Source of the DNA: Porphyra umbilicalis
Taxonomy: Eukaryota; Rhodophyta; Bangiophyceae; Bangiales; Bangiaceae
Direction of reading: 5' to 3'
NCBI GenBank assembly: GCA_002049455.2
Contig: KV919293.1
Coordinates: 1 to 28,324 of the forward strand
Length of the DNA: 28,324 bases
The notes beneath the pieces were generated by a model. The model saw only the letters and a list, made by a program, of their open reading frames with translations. It searched no databases and had not been told where the DNA came from. This document shows, in pieces, positions 10,155 to 20,859 of this stretch. Every line of letters starts with the position of its first letter. Position 1 is the first letter of the stretch. Made by a program: the position numbers and the translations under genes.

Positions 10155-11842
10155 AAACTGATTTTCTTGTGATCTGTTTGAAGTACATAAAGAAAAGAGA
10201 GCATGTCATGTGACAAAACAGGCGTGTCATGTGAGGTGCTTGGTCGCTCGACAAGTGGAAGTCGCTCGGCTTCCCGCGCACTAACAAATATCTGCCATGC
10301 CACTTCGAACGCATGAGACCCGGTCTCTGCAAGATGTTGTCTGAAACAGACCTAGCGTGCTCTATGCCTGTCTATAAACCTGTTTGTCTCACCGCGACGG
10401 TGACGTAGAAAGGTACCAGTGAGACCTAGCCATGAAAGGAATTGGCGAGGTTGGAACACATTGATGGACGAGAATTCCGGAAGACGACGTTCCCTCTGTT
10501 GAGCCTCTGTTGAGGCCGGAGATCAGTCGGACGACGGTGGCCGCCACAGCGGTGGCCTTGAGTGGCGACCGTCGCTTCAACCGGTCCCGCCGACGCACAC
10601 GATTCGCAGATACAACGACAAGCTCGTCCAATTGATCTGGTTGCTACTTTTTGAACAACACCAGCAGTTTCAACGGTTCAAACATTCTGAAAGAATATTG
10701 ACAGCTCGTTTCAGATGTTGTCACTCCAGTCGAAACCTGGGAAGATAGCACTATCAGCGACAGTCTGTCAGCAACTTGCTGAATATTTTTAGGCACTTGC
10801 CAGTCGTAGCCCGTCTAAGAACGAGCTTCTAAAAGTTGAAGTAGAGTTTACCGTTGCTTATGCTGATCGGCCGGTGATGGAAGTGACTGCACTGAGCAAG
10901 CGGTGCTTCACAGATAACTGTAGCGCGTCATGATGTGACCGACGTTCTCGTCATGTCCATCAAAGTTTGTATTGATGAGGTTGCCGTTATGTTGCCGGTC
11001 GTCGAATGAATCGCCTGCATTGAGGCCCATTCACGAATGGGTCCTGGGGAAGGGGAGCGTGCACTTTTGTGACAGATTCTCCAGAGCTGGCTCCGGGATA
11101 GGTGTAGGTGATGGGGGGTGTAGGTCATTCGATCACCGGGAACCGGGCCGTTAGAGGGTTTTGCAGGTAGACTCGTTCAGCTCGGCTGGGTGTCGGCTGA
11201 CCCTCTATGGCGTCGCGAGACGCGGTCTCAGGCCGGGGCTCCCTGTGACAGGACGTGCGGCCTTGTCGCCGTTCGGCTCGCGTGCGATCGAGTGGCCCTC
11301 GAGGGACGTTTTACGGCCAGGTTTTGGATACTCGATGTGTACCGCCTGAGGCCGATCCGCCCGCTCGCGGACCGCCCGCACACGTTCACGGTTCGTCTGT
11401 GCGCCCCCCGCCCTCGTTTGACCACCTGAGCTCCGCTTTCCTGACGTTCGACTCTGCCAACGGTCTGCACCTTGGCCGGGCCGATGGTGCCGCGTGGTCG
11501 CGGCGGCGACTCAACTGCTACTTGGCGGGATCCCGCCCGCCTGCTGCGGCCGGCCGTTTGGTACTCGAGCTACAGACCGACGGACCGACGCGCCGCTCCC
11601 CTGCCTGGAGTGGGCTCAAACCCGGCACATGGGGCTCTTGTCGTGCTCCCCCACCGCCTGCCGAACAGGTGCGGTCAGAGTTGGGGTCTGTCCGCGACCC
11701 TCCTGTCCGGTCTTTCAGCTCGTCCGCCCTCCCACTTGCCCAAAGCGGCACGCAACGTGGAGCCGCGCGCCCACACTTGCCCACGGACGGGCGCACGGTA
11801 GCCATCACCTCCCGAACGCGCGCGTACACACCGCCTGGCCGC
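10155..11842. other. Upstream region of the bHLH gene; no gene supported
   Basis: Composition rises from balanced to GC-rich at about 11.15 kb. A TATAAA lies at 10373, too distant to assign to the bHLH gene with confidence. A short minus-strand frame at 10389-10631 lacks an ATG. The bHLH frame is open but ATG-free from 11255 to 11842, so this part is read as 5' leader. Confidence 0.4.
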
Positions 11843-12467
11843 ATGGCCGGCCGACCGTACGGCGACGGGAGTGGAGGAGGCATTATTGGGCCAGGGCAAG
11901 GGGGTAGCGGCGCGTACGGGGGTGTCCCGACCACCAGTTACTCTCCAGTGGGGGGGGCGGGCGGCGGCGGCGGGGTCGGGAGTGGGGGCCCTGCCGGCCG
12001 CGCGGACGACCCATGGTTGAACGTCCCGCTCTCGTACTCTTCGGGGGCGGTCGGGCACGGCAACAGCCTGCCCGGAGGCATGGGCGGTGGCGGCGGCGGT
12101 GGCGGTAACGCACACGGCGGCGGCGGGGGAGGTGGGGGACACCACGGCGGCGGCTACTACGGCACAACCCCTGGAGGTGGGGGCGGTTGTGGGGGTGGCA
12201 GCGGCGGTGGTGGCGGGAGTGGCATGCGGCAAACGCCACCCAAGGGTGTCGGCCCCTTTTTCGCATCCGACGGAAACGGCGGCGGTGGGCAACCGCTCGA
12301 CGGGCAGGCGGGGGGGATCAGCTTCTTGACTGGCGCAGTGGCCAACCGCGGCGGAGGCGGCGGCAGTGGGCACGATGGCGGCGGGGGGCTCGGCGTCGGG
12401 CCACCCAACGAGGGGGCGACGGCGTCCAGCCCCGGACGTGCGACCGGGCCCGCTTACGGAACGACCA

Positions 12468-12501
<34 letters not shown>

Positions 12502-13622
12502 GGTCATGTACCGCCCACCCATGGGGGTGGGTGGTCACCACCACGCCACCGGGGGCTGGCAGCAGGGTGCGCCGCCGATGCATACCACCTACATGGGGGG
12601 CGGAGTCCCCGCCGCGGCCGGCTATGGCAGTCAACATCACGGTGGAGGTGGTTTCCCAGGGACCACCGGCGGGCGTCACCCATATCAAGATGCGGGCATG
12701 TACCACCCGCTGCAAGGGGCGGGCGGCATCGGGGCTGGCGGGGACGCCAGCAGCGGGCCGCAGCAGAGCATGTACGGACTGCCTGATGGCCACGCTGTGA
12801 CCGGCGGGGGCGCGGGCAACGGCCACACGCCGCAGGCGGGCCTGCCTGGCGGTCTCTTTCATCAGGGCATCGCCGCGACCGCTTCCCCGCTGTCACCATT
12901 GCCGTATGCAACCGCCGGTGATGGGAACACTGGGGGCGCCGCCTTTTTGGCAGCCGATGGGTCAGGCGCGGGGCGCCCGGCGGGTGCCGCCGGCGATGCG
13001 GGTGGCGGCGGGCCCAAGGCGGGCGGTGCCCCGCCGCTGACGGCGGCCGCGGCTGCCGCTGAAGCCGCGGCTGCCGCCGCCGCTGGCGGCGCCGCCAAGT
13101 CCCCGGCCGGTGACGCGGCGGCCGCCGCTGCCTCTGCGGCCGCCGCCGACGCTGCCGGGCGCGACCCGTACGGTCCGCGACGGACGGGCGCCTTCAAGCC
13201 CGTCACGGACAAGGAGCTGCGGCGGAAGCGGCACAACCAGCACACCAAGCAGTCGCGCCAAAAGATCGATTCGAAAATCCGGGAGCTCGGCATCGCCCTC
13301 GGCGTCGGCTCGACGCAAAAGGCGGTGGTGCTCGTCTTTGCCTACCGCTTTGTAAAGTCGGTGCAGCAGGGTATGCGGGAGCGGGCGGCGGCCGAAGCGG
13401 CCGCGGGGGCGAGCGGCGACGCGGGCCAAGGGGCGGCGGCGGGGGCGGCCGGCCGGCCAATGGGGCCGGGCTTGGCGCCGCCGCCACCAGGCGAAGGCCT
13501 CGGGATGGCATCGTCGGGGGGTGGCGGCGGCGGCGGTGGGGTCGGTACGGGGCTAGGGGAGCCCCTACCTCCCCTCGGAATGGGGGGGCGCCTCGGCCAC
13601 CCGCTGGGGGGGGCGGGTGGCG

Positions 13623-13676
<54 letters not shown>

Positions 13677-13753
13677 GCGGCGGCGGCGGCGGCCACGGCG
13701 GGCGGGGGGGATACCGGCAGCCGCCGGGAGGTCACCACCGCCCGAACGGATGA
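11843..13753 (+). CDS. Gly-rich basic helix-loop-helix (bHLH) transcription factor, single exon
   Basis: A single open frame of 636 residues. The start is the first in-frame ATG, in a strong Kozak-like context (gccgcATGgcc); the frame is open upstream but contains no earlier ATG. Residues 1 to about 440 are low complexity, rich in Gly with Tyr, His, Pro and then Ala. A compact conserved block at about 458-510 reads as bHLH. The basic region has RRKRHN followed by SRQKID. Helix 1 carries KIRELGIAL. A very short loop (about GSTQ) leads to helix 2 with KAVVLVFAYRFVKSVQ. His464 and Arg472 match the canonical base-contacting His5 and Arg13, but the usual Glu9 is Thr468. The C-terminus is Ala-rich and then poly-Gly, encoded by a (GGC)n run at about 13620-13712. 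The protein is expected to be nuclear and to bind DNA as a dimer; target sites and partners are unknown. I see no intron and no frame disruption. Confidence 0.85.
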
Positions 13754-14690
13754 CGGCCCGCGCCGCGGGGGGCTCTGGCGCACAGCCGCCACCCCCGCGG
13801 CCGGCACGCGCGCGGCCATTATTTTGACGGCACGGCTGCTTTGCAAGACACCTCTTCGTGTCTTCTTTTTTTTTTTTCGTCTTTCCGCGACTGACCCAGG
13901 GCGGGGTGCGATAGCGGCGGACGGGTGACGCGGCTCTTCTTGTCTGGTCTTTTCTCTTCGCCGCGTGATGGCGACCCATTTCCTTTTTTCTCTTTCCCCT
14001 CTGCGGCGGCATTGCCGCTGCCCGTGGCTGTCGACTAGCGACACAACGTAAACGACCGTGCAGCGACAGTCAGCGGGCAGTGCGGGAGCCCAAAGGCGGG
14101 CGCGAATGGCGGCGGCGGGCGGCGGCGCAAGCGTCTCGCGCGCCATTGCTCCCGCCACCGCGACCGTTGCGCCGATGAAACACGTGGCGCGACCGCGCCT
14201 GTCGGCTTCGAGACGCGTCATCTCCGCGGTAGATCCAGGCTCTCGGGGCCCGCCCAAGATCTCCTCCGTCGCGTGAACCGTCGGTAGCCCGCGCACGTGC
14301 TGCCGTATCACCGTGAGCGGTCATTTGGCCATGATTTTTTTGAACACTCGATGGTCATTCAGACTTTTGATCGAAACACACACTGGCATCGTCAACCCAC
14401 GTTGGGGTCGCATCTCGTGTGATGGCGTGGGCCTACAGTGGACGGCCCCCCTTCGCGGACCACACTCAGGATGGCTCTTGGTTGCCAGAGAAGTGTCAGG
14501 TTCCGGCACACAACGGCGGGTGCCTGCCAGGCTGGCACGGCCCGGTCCTTCTCTGGAAGGGCACGGTCCTGGCATGGGCGGACACTCCCTTGCTTGCTCC
14601 GTTGGGGCGGCGGCGGGCACCCGTTTTTCGAAAATTTGACGTGGTCCCTGCAGGCACAAACAACGTGGGAGATCGTCGTGTTTGAATGAA
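13754..14690. other. 3' flank of the bHLH gene; no convincing gene
   Basis: The stop codon is followed by GC-rich sequence, a T-rich stretch at about 13862-13877 and a second pyrimidine-rich stretch near 13980-14000, as expected of a 3' UTR or terminator region. A minus-strand frame across about 13990-14300 looks mildly protein-like but lacks an ATG at its 5' end and has no motif I recognise, so I do not call it. Confidence 0.4.
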
Positions 14691-15660
14691 TGCCCCAAAG
14701 AGGCCAAGTTTCGATGGGGCCCAAACACCCCATCGAAAGAGGCTCTCGATACAGTCCTGATGCGGATCTCGATGAGCGCTGGCCTCGATGACCTTGTTTC
14801 CCATCGAAGCAAAGGCTTGCACAGCAAGTGTTTCTCGGGATAGTCGTGTGACTCCGTACGCAAATGGTCTACTAGCAAGGGATGGTTTACATCTCTGATG
14901 GCTACTCAATGGGCAGTACATAACTTCTGTTCTAAGTAGTATCGAATCGTCGTGGAGGCACCGTTTCGTTCGTGGCTGCTGCGGCCGGCACCTTCGTTTT
15001 TGCCTGCCGATCAAGCAACGCCGACCGGGATCGGTGCCTGAGCAGAGAGGACCGGTCCGAGCAGGAACGGAAGGCTGGTCATCGTATCAATGACTGTGCA
15101 AGTGACGGTTTTTTTACACTGTCAGAGTCCCATGTTCCACGCTTCTGCCCGGACTGCGTTGCACGAGTACGGATATCCACCGTCTTCCACCATGAAGTCG
15201 GAACTGGGTGGTCGTGTGTCCCCACGAAGAAGACGACATGTCCAGGCGGTCGCCACGACGTCGGGTTCTTCAATTACCAGAACAACTTGCGAGAGAATTG
15301 CACGATCTCGTTCGATCTGGGCCAAGTCTATCATCCTCAATGAGGCGAACGAGACGTGTTCAATCCAACGTATACCATTGGTCGGCTTTAAGAACAGGAG
15401 CGGCGATAGCCTCGTGGTTTGTCGCTTGCGAGTTTATTGATGTGCTGGCCCAATGATATATTGATCGCGAGTACTGTCTCGTGTCAAAAACGTCGGTCGG
15501 ATATAACCCGTGACTTCGTGCTCTTCGAGTTGTTTCCTGCCCCGAGGACCCAAGCCCCATCGACAGTGGGTCTTGATTGGCCTGCTCGCTGGGGTCAAGA
15601 CCGCCCATCGAAACCCCATCTCGATGGCCGATGGGGGGCTTGATGGGCCTCGATGAGACA
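14690..15660. mobile_element. Hairpin-bounded segment, CCATCGA/TCGATGG type
   Basis: Left border has TTTCGATGGGG (14709-14719) paired with CCCCATCGAAA (14728-14738), an 11-base perfect stem with an 8-base loop. Right border has CCATCGA (15605-15611) paired with TCGATGG (15621-15627), with further CCCATC/GATGGG copies around. The interior is of balanced composition, unlike the GC-rich neighbours, and encodes nothing recognisable. It looks like a non-autonomous foldback-type insertion into GC-rich DNA; insertion-site duplication was not found. Confidence 0.45.
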
Positions 15661-16340
15661 TTCTTCTACAGCAGACGATTCACAAAACAGGTCAGAGGGC
15701 GCTCGGTGGGAGGAGCGGTGTCACGCCGCTCCGCACGGCAGAAAGCGCGCCGCGGCCCTAGCTACACCGCCGTCGGTTGGAGTACGGTCGACGCGCCCAA
15801 AAAACAAAAAAGAATGGATGCATGGGCATCTTCCACAGGCGCCACTTGTCAGTCCTTGGTTGGCTCAGACCGCTTGACGCTGGAGCGGGCAAGACCCTTG
15901 AGCGGTCGCCACCGCAACGCCACCGCCACCTTGTCGTTCAGGCGGCGGTGGGCGGCTTGACGCAGCCGCGACGGGCGGCAGCGGCGGGGGCGGCCCAGCG
16001 GCGGCGGCCGCCCCCGCCGCCGCCACGCCGCGCCGCCGGCCGCTGGCGCCGCGGCGGCGGGGGCGGTCCCCCCCCCCCTCGCGCGCGCCCCACACCCCGC
16101 ACCAGCCGCCGCGGTGGCGGCGCGCGTCGGCGGCGCCGTGCCGTCGACGACGGCGGGACCCACGGGGGGGACGAGAGACTCCCCCCCCGCGTCACCCCCT
16201 CCCCCCCCCCACCGCCGCCTCGCGCGCCACACGCGGCGGTGAGCCGCAACGCTGCCACTGTTCGTCGTCGGCCGCGGCTGCGACGCGCTGTTGTCTGGCG
16301 CGTTGGCGCCGACGTGCGTCCCCGGCCGCGGATGCGGCGC

Positions 16341-16462
16341 GCCGCCGCCGCCCGACCCGTCGCGGCGGCGCGACGGCGTGCGCCGCCGCCACCCGACCCG
16401 TCGCGGCGGCGCGACGGCGTGCGCCGCCGCCACCCGACCCGTCGCGGCGGCGCGACGGCGCG
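16341..16462. repeat. 41-bp tandem repeat, three copies
   Basis: Three nearly identical units, each with CCCGACCCGTCGCGGCGGCG followed by CGACGGCG. Each holds a small hairpin, GTCGCG with CGCGAC around a GCGG loop. Confidence 0.8.
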
Positions 16463-16826
16463 CGCGGCGCCGCCGCTGGTGCGTCACCGCCCTCGCGCGT
16501 ACGCGCGCGCGCGGTCCGCCGCCGCCTGCGCGGCCGCGGCCGCGCGGTGGTGGGCCGTCCCCGCAGACGCGCGTGGCGCCGCCGACGCGCGACTAGGGGC
16601 AGAGGCGGCCCCATTGGGGGGGGGGGGAGGGGGGTGACCGCCGCGGCCGCCGTCCCGTCCCGACGCACCAGCGGTGGCGGGACTGTACTGTACAGTACCG
16701 ACGCGCCGCGCGCGCCGCGGCTGCCGCGCCTCGTGCCGTGGGCGGCAGGGGGGCATGGGGGGCCCGACGCGAGGGCGGGCGGGAAACGTGGCCGTCGACG
16801 GCGCCTCGGCTCACGGGTTGGCCGAC

Positions 16827-16880
16827 GGGCGGGGCGGGCGGGCGGGCGGGCGGGCGGGCGGGCGAGCAGGCGGGCGGGGG
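16827..16880 (+). repeat. (GGGC)n microsatellite
   Basis: About ten consecutive GGGC or CGGG units with minor interruptions (GAGCAGGC). Strong G-quadruplex potential on the plus strand, in the 3' flank of the GT49 gene. Confidence 0.85.
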
Positions 16881-17072
16881 TGGGTCGGCGGCCGCCGTCG
16901 GGAGTGCAAACAGTGGCTTCCTTCCCCGCCTCCCCCACCCGCCGCGGATCGTGGGGGTGGTCTGCCGCCGCCGCCTCTCTGCCGGCGCTCTGCTCCTCCC
17001 CCGCACCTCTCTGCGTTGGTGGCCATCGCCCGCCTCCTTGTCGCGACGGTGTTGCGCCGCGCCCCCTCCCCC

Positions 17073-18534
17073 CTACTCGCGCGTCTCGGCGGTTGCTACC
17101 TCGGCCACGTAGGCCAGGTACCGCCGCCACGTCATCAAATATCCCCCCCGGTCGATGCGGGCCACCCACGCATTGTCCGCGTGGTTGGCGTGCACGACAA
17201 ACGCCGACGGGTGGACGTACAGGCGGAGCCCCCGCACGGCCGCCGCCCACGTCCACGCGACCTTGTTGAAGCCGTACCCGACAAAGCGCTCGTCATAGGC
17301 GCCCGCGTCGGCCGCGCGCAGCGCCACGTACGGCTCGTAGCCGGGGACAAAGCGCGCCTCGGCGGCCGCCGTCGCCCGGTACCACCGGTCATAGGCGGTG
17401 CCCGCTTGGGAGGCGAGGCAGTAGGGGGCGGCGACGCGGGCGGCGAGCTGATCGAGCAGCTCCGCCTTGGTGCGCGGCACCGCCATCCCAACGTCGGTGA
17501 TGAACATGGGGAGGACGAGGCCCCGCCGCCCGCCGGGCGGGAGCAGCCGCTCGAGGCGGGCGCCTGCGGCGGGGCCGGCCAAACAGGCGAGGGAGGTCGA
17601 CGGGAGGAGGTCCACGTCGAGCAACGCGACATAGTCGGTGGCCACCAGCCGCAGCGCCACGTTGCGCAGCGCGTTGATGGGGAGGCCCCCCCCGTGGGGG
17701 CCGCTGGCGCCGTTGCTGACGCCGCCGACGCCGTCGCCGTCGCCACCGTCGGGACCCGGCGGCGGCCCGACCAGCTGCATGTCGACGGCCCGCCGCAGGG
17801 CCGGCAGGCGGGACCACAGGGCCACCGCGCCCGCCGCTTGGGCGGCCGACGTGACGAGCACCGCCGCCACGACCGGGCCGCCACCGTACGCCGCCGCGAG
17901 CGCGTCGAGGCGCACCAGCCGGTCGGCGGTGAGGGCCACGGCGAGCGTCAGCTGCCCGCGCACCGGCCGCACGGCCGCCCCATACCAGCCGCGCCGCGAG
18001 GGGCGGGCGTGCCCGCCGCTGCCGCCGCCGCCGCTGCCGCCGCCGCCGAGCCGCCGTCGCGCGCGCCGACCCCCCCCGCCCCCACGGCGGCGTCGCCACC
18101 GCCCACGACACCCCCGTCGTCGGCCGCGTGGCGCTCCAACGTGGTACACCCCCCGGCGGCGGCGGTGGCGGCGGCGGCGGCGGCGGCGGCGCCCCCCCCT
18201 CCACCCCCCAGCGGCGTCACGGCAAAGGCGTCAAAGTAGGCGGCGCCCCGCCGCTGGTGCAAGTGCAGAAAGGCGTGGAGGGTGCGGATGCGGCGGCCGC
18301 CGGCGGCCGCCGGCGGCACCACCACGCACGCGCGCGCCCAGGCGCCCGGCGACGCGGCGGTGGCACTCAGGGGCACAATGGCGGGTTCGACCGACCGCCC
18401 GGGGGGCGGCACCCCCGCCGCACCCGCGGCGGCCGCCCCCCCGCCGCCGCGCGCCCCGCCGCCGTCCTCGTACGCCCACGACACGGCGAGCGCAAAGGCG
18501 TCGGCGTCAGAGCGGTCCCGGTCTGGCACGCCGC

Positions 18535-18571
<37 letters not shown>

Positions 18572-19838
18572 TGCCGCGACCGAGGCGGCGAGGTCGGGGG
18601 TGACCGTGTACCACACGGAGAGGAGGAGCCCCCCCCCCGCGCCGGCGGCGGCACCGCCACCGCCTGGTGGGTGCCATAGTAGCGCTCCTCCCCCCCCCCA
18701 GCCCCCCCCCGCCCCCCCCTCGGCGGCGGCGCCACCGCCCGCCGGCGGCGGCCCGAGGCGGCACGCGCAGCGGCCGACGAGCGGGGCCACAGACGGGGGC
18801 GCGGGGGCGCCCCCCCCCCCCCACCCCCCCCCCCGCCCCCCGCGAGCGGCAGCCGCCCACACACGCGCGCCGCTCCACCATTGTAAAACGGGGTCCACCC
18901 CGCCGCGTCCCCCCGCGGCGGGTCGGCCGGGCGGCCGCCGCGCCCCCGCCGCGTCGCCGCGTGTGGGGGCGACCCGTGGGCCTCCCACCCCCCATTGACG
19001 GCGAGCGACGGGGGCGTGCCGGCGGCGGCGCGGGGGGCGACCGCCGTGCGCGCGGCGGCGCGGCAGAGGGGCACCCGCCGCGCCAGCCGCGCGCCCGTGA
19101 GGGTGACGACAAAGTCCGCGTCGCCCTCGAGGCCGTCAAAGGTCACGTGGATGGCGGCGGCGGGCGCACGCCCGCCGCCGGGATGGGGGGGGGCCCCGCC
19201 GCCGCCGGGGGGGCCCCGCCGCCGCCGGGGGGGGGGGCGCCACCGCCGGGGGGGGGGGTGGCGCCCCCGCCGGAGGGGGGGGGGAGCTCCACCGCCGCCG
19301 TCGCCACATGCCGCAGTGTCGTGCCCGTCGCCAGCGACGCGGTGAGGGCGTTGAGCGGGCGCCCGCCGGCGGCGGCGGCCGCCGCGTCCGCGGCGGCGAC
19401 GAGGGCGCGGGGAAAGGCCACGTGGAGGGAGGTGGGGGTGGCGCCCACAACCGTCGCGCACCGCGCCTCCGACGCGGTCGCCTTGTCAATGACGCCCGGC
19501 GGCGGGTCGCAGGCGGCGGCGGGCGGTGCGTCCGTCGCCGCCGCCGCCGCCGCGTCGCGCGGCGCGGTCGAGGCGGGGGCGTCCCCGCGGCGGGGGAGGG
19601 CGCCCCTGACCGGCGCCGGCAGAGGCTGCTCCGGCGGCCCGTCGGGGCCACCCACCGGTCCGCCGCCGCCGCCGCCGCCGCCACCGCCAGTGGCCGCGTC
19701 GCGGGGGGGGGGGCCGGCCAGCCGCAGGAGGATGGCCACAAAGAGCACGCACAGGGCGACCGCCGACAGCCGCTGCGACCGGGGCGAGGGGGTGGTGGAG
19801 GGCGGGGGGGCGGGCGCACGGGGGGGGGGCGACGCCAT
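17073..19838 (-). CDS. Type II membrane GT49 (LARGE/B4GAT1-like) glycosyltransferase with carbohydrate-binding-like stem domain; frame broken at homopolymers
   Basis: The start ATG is at 19838-19836 and the stop is TAG at 17075-17073, giving roughly 920 residues. The N-terminus is a short Pro-rich cytosolic tail, then one hydrophobic helix (residues about 24-41, LSAVALCVLFVAILL), a typical Golgi signal anchor. The stem contains a jelly-roll-like region, about 19008 to 18210: SLAVNGGWE, GWTPFYNGG, LLLSVWYTV and a closing AYFDAFAV resemble CBM4/9 folds. The catalytic domain, about 17960 to 17110, matches Glyco_transf_49: VALTADRLVRLDAL, LPINALRNVAL, YVALLDVDLLPS with the metal-binding DVD at 17618-17610, YEPYVALR, YDERFVGYGFNKVAW and VVHANHADNAW. 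Family members add glucuronate or xylose to glycans in the Golgi; the acceptor here is unknown. The frame changes near 19185-19193, 18810-18841 and 18070-18077, all C/G runs, so I read it as one gene with sequencing indels. A pseudogene is the alternative. Confidence 0.8.
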
Positions 19839-20589
19839 TGTCGGGGGGGCGCGTGCGTCGCCGGCGGCTGCCGCCGTCGGCGCGGGTGGGGGGGGGGGGG
19901 GGGGGCGAGGGTGGGGGGGGGGGGGGGGGGGGGGGGGCGAGGGTGCAGGGGGGGGGGGAGGGGACGCGTTTGGGACCCAGCGGCGGAACACGGGCGGTCG
20001 ACCGCGCCGCGCATCGGGCACAAGAGGGGTGGGTGGGTGGTGGCCGCTCGGCTGTGGCTGTGAAACCATGGAAAGCTGCTTTTGCACGAGATGTCCACAC
20101 GCGGATCGGGTTTGCCGATCCACCGCCTCGCCGGCTCCCCGCGGAGGCAGCACGCCCGCACGAGTGCACGGAGAGGAGACGCGCGCGGGCGCCGACGGCG
20201 GGCGGCGGAGGCGGCGCCGACACACCGACACGCGACAGGGGCAGAGGCGGTGGCGGTGCACGCGGGTGGCGGCCGCCCCCCGCCCCGCGAGCGGCCGGCA
20301 GAAGCGGCCGCGCGGGGCCCACTGCCGACCGCCGCACCCCCGCCGCGCCGCGCGCGAGCCCCGCGCCGCCGCCGCCGCCCGCACCTCTGGCCAAGGCGGC
20401 ATAAATGCATGTACACAGAGCTAGCCGCGTACCCCCCACCAACATCCACCACTCCCCCCGTCCCGCCGCCCCCCCCCCCCCCCCCCCCCCCCCCCAACCA
20501 CCAACCGTCGCCACAAGCCGCGCACGCTCTTCCGACCCCCCCCCACCCCCCCCCCCGCCCTGACCCCCCCCCCCCCCCCCCCCCCCCCC
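19839..20589. other. Intergenic region between the coiled-coil and GT49 genes
   Basis: About 750 bases between two minus-strand genes. On the coding strand the stop codon of the coiled-coil gene is followed directly by a G26 run (20564-20589), and a G27 run follows at 20469-20495. The middle (20080-20400) is GC-rich without a recognisable gene, and the part next to the GT49 start contains the C tracts. Reading frames stay open through it because stop codons are rare at this GC content. Confidence 0.5.
19888..19937 (-). promoter_or_regulatory. C25 and C18 tracts in the leader of the GT49 gene
   Basis: On the coding (minus) strand a C25 run (19937-19913) and a C18 run (19905-19888) lie about 50-100 bases upstream of the ATG at 19838. 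The complementary strand has strong G-quadruplex potential. Confidence 0.5.
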
Positions 20590-20826
20590 TCACTCCTTGA
20601 TGGCCCGCCGCAGCCGCCGCGCCGTCTTTTGCTGCGCCGCCGCAAAGGCGGCAACGTCCGCCTCGGCGTCGGTGCCGTCGAGTTCGGGGAGGAGGCGCTC
20701 GAGCTTGGCCGCGTACGCGTCGAGCAGCGCCGCGGTGCGGCGGTAGCGCTCCCGCATCGTCGGGCCGCCGGTGGGCGGGGAGGCCGCCCCCCCCCCCCCC
20801 CCCCCCCCGCGCCGCCACCGCCCCAC

Positions 20827-20859
<33 letters not shown>

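Larger units (their letters stand above)
15661..17072. other. GC-rich region without a supported gene
   Basis: Frames are open on both strands because stops are rare. The predicted peptides are Arg/Ala/Pro/Gly-rich with no recognisable domain and no conserved block like those in the neighbouring genes. It lies downstream of the minus-strand GT49 gene and contains the 41-bp and GGGC tandem repeats. Confidence 0.4.

Noticed and set aside
11255..11842. N-terminal extension of the bHLH protein
   Set aside because: The frame is open but begins only with GTG and contains no ATG; composition differs from the Gly-rich protein.
15777..16637. Plus- or minus-strand Arg/Ala-rich protein
   Set aside because: Both strands are equally open, neither shows conserved blocks, and much of it is simple repeat.
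16674..18239. Long plus-strand frame over the GT49 gene
   Set aside because: Antisense shadow: conserved GT49 motifs are on the minus strand.
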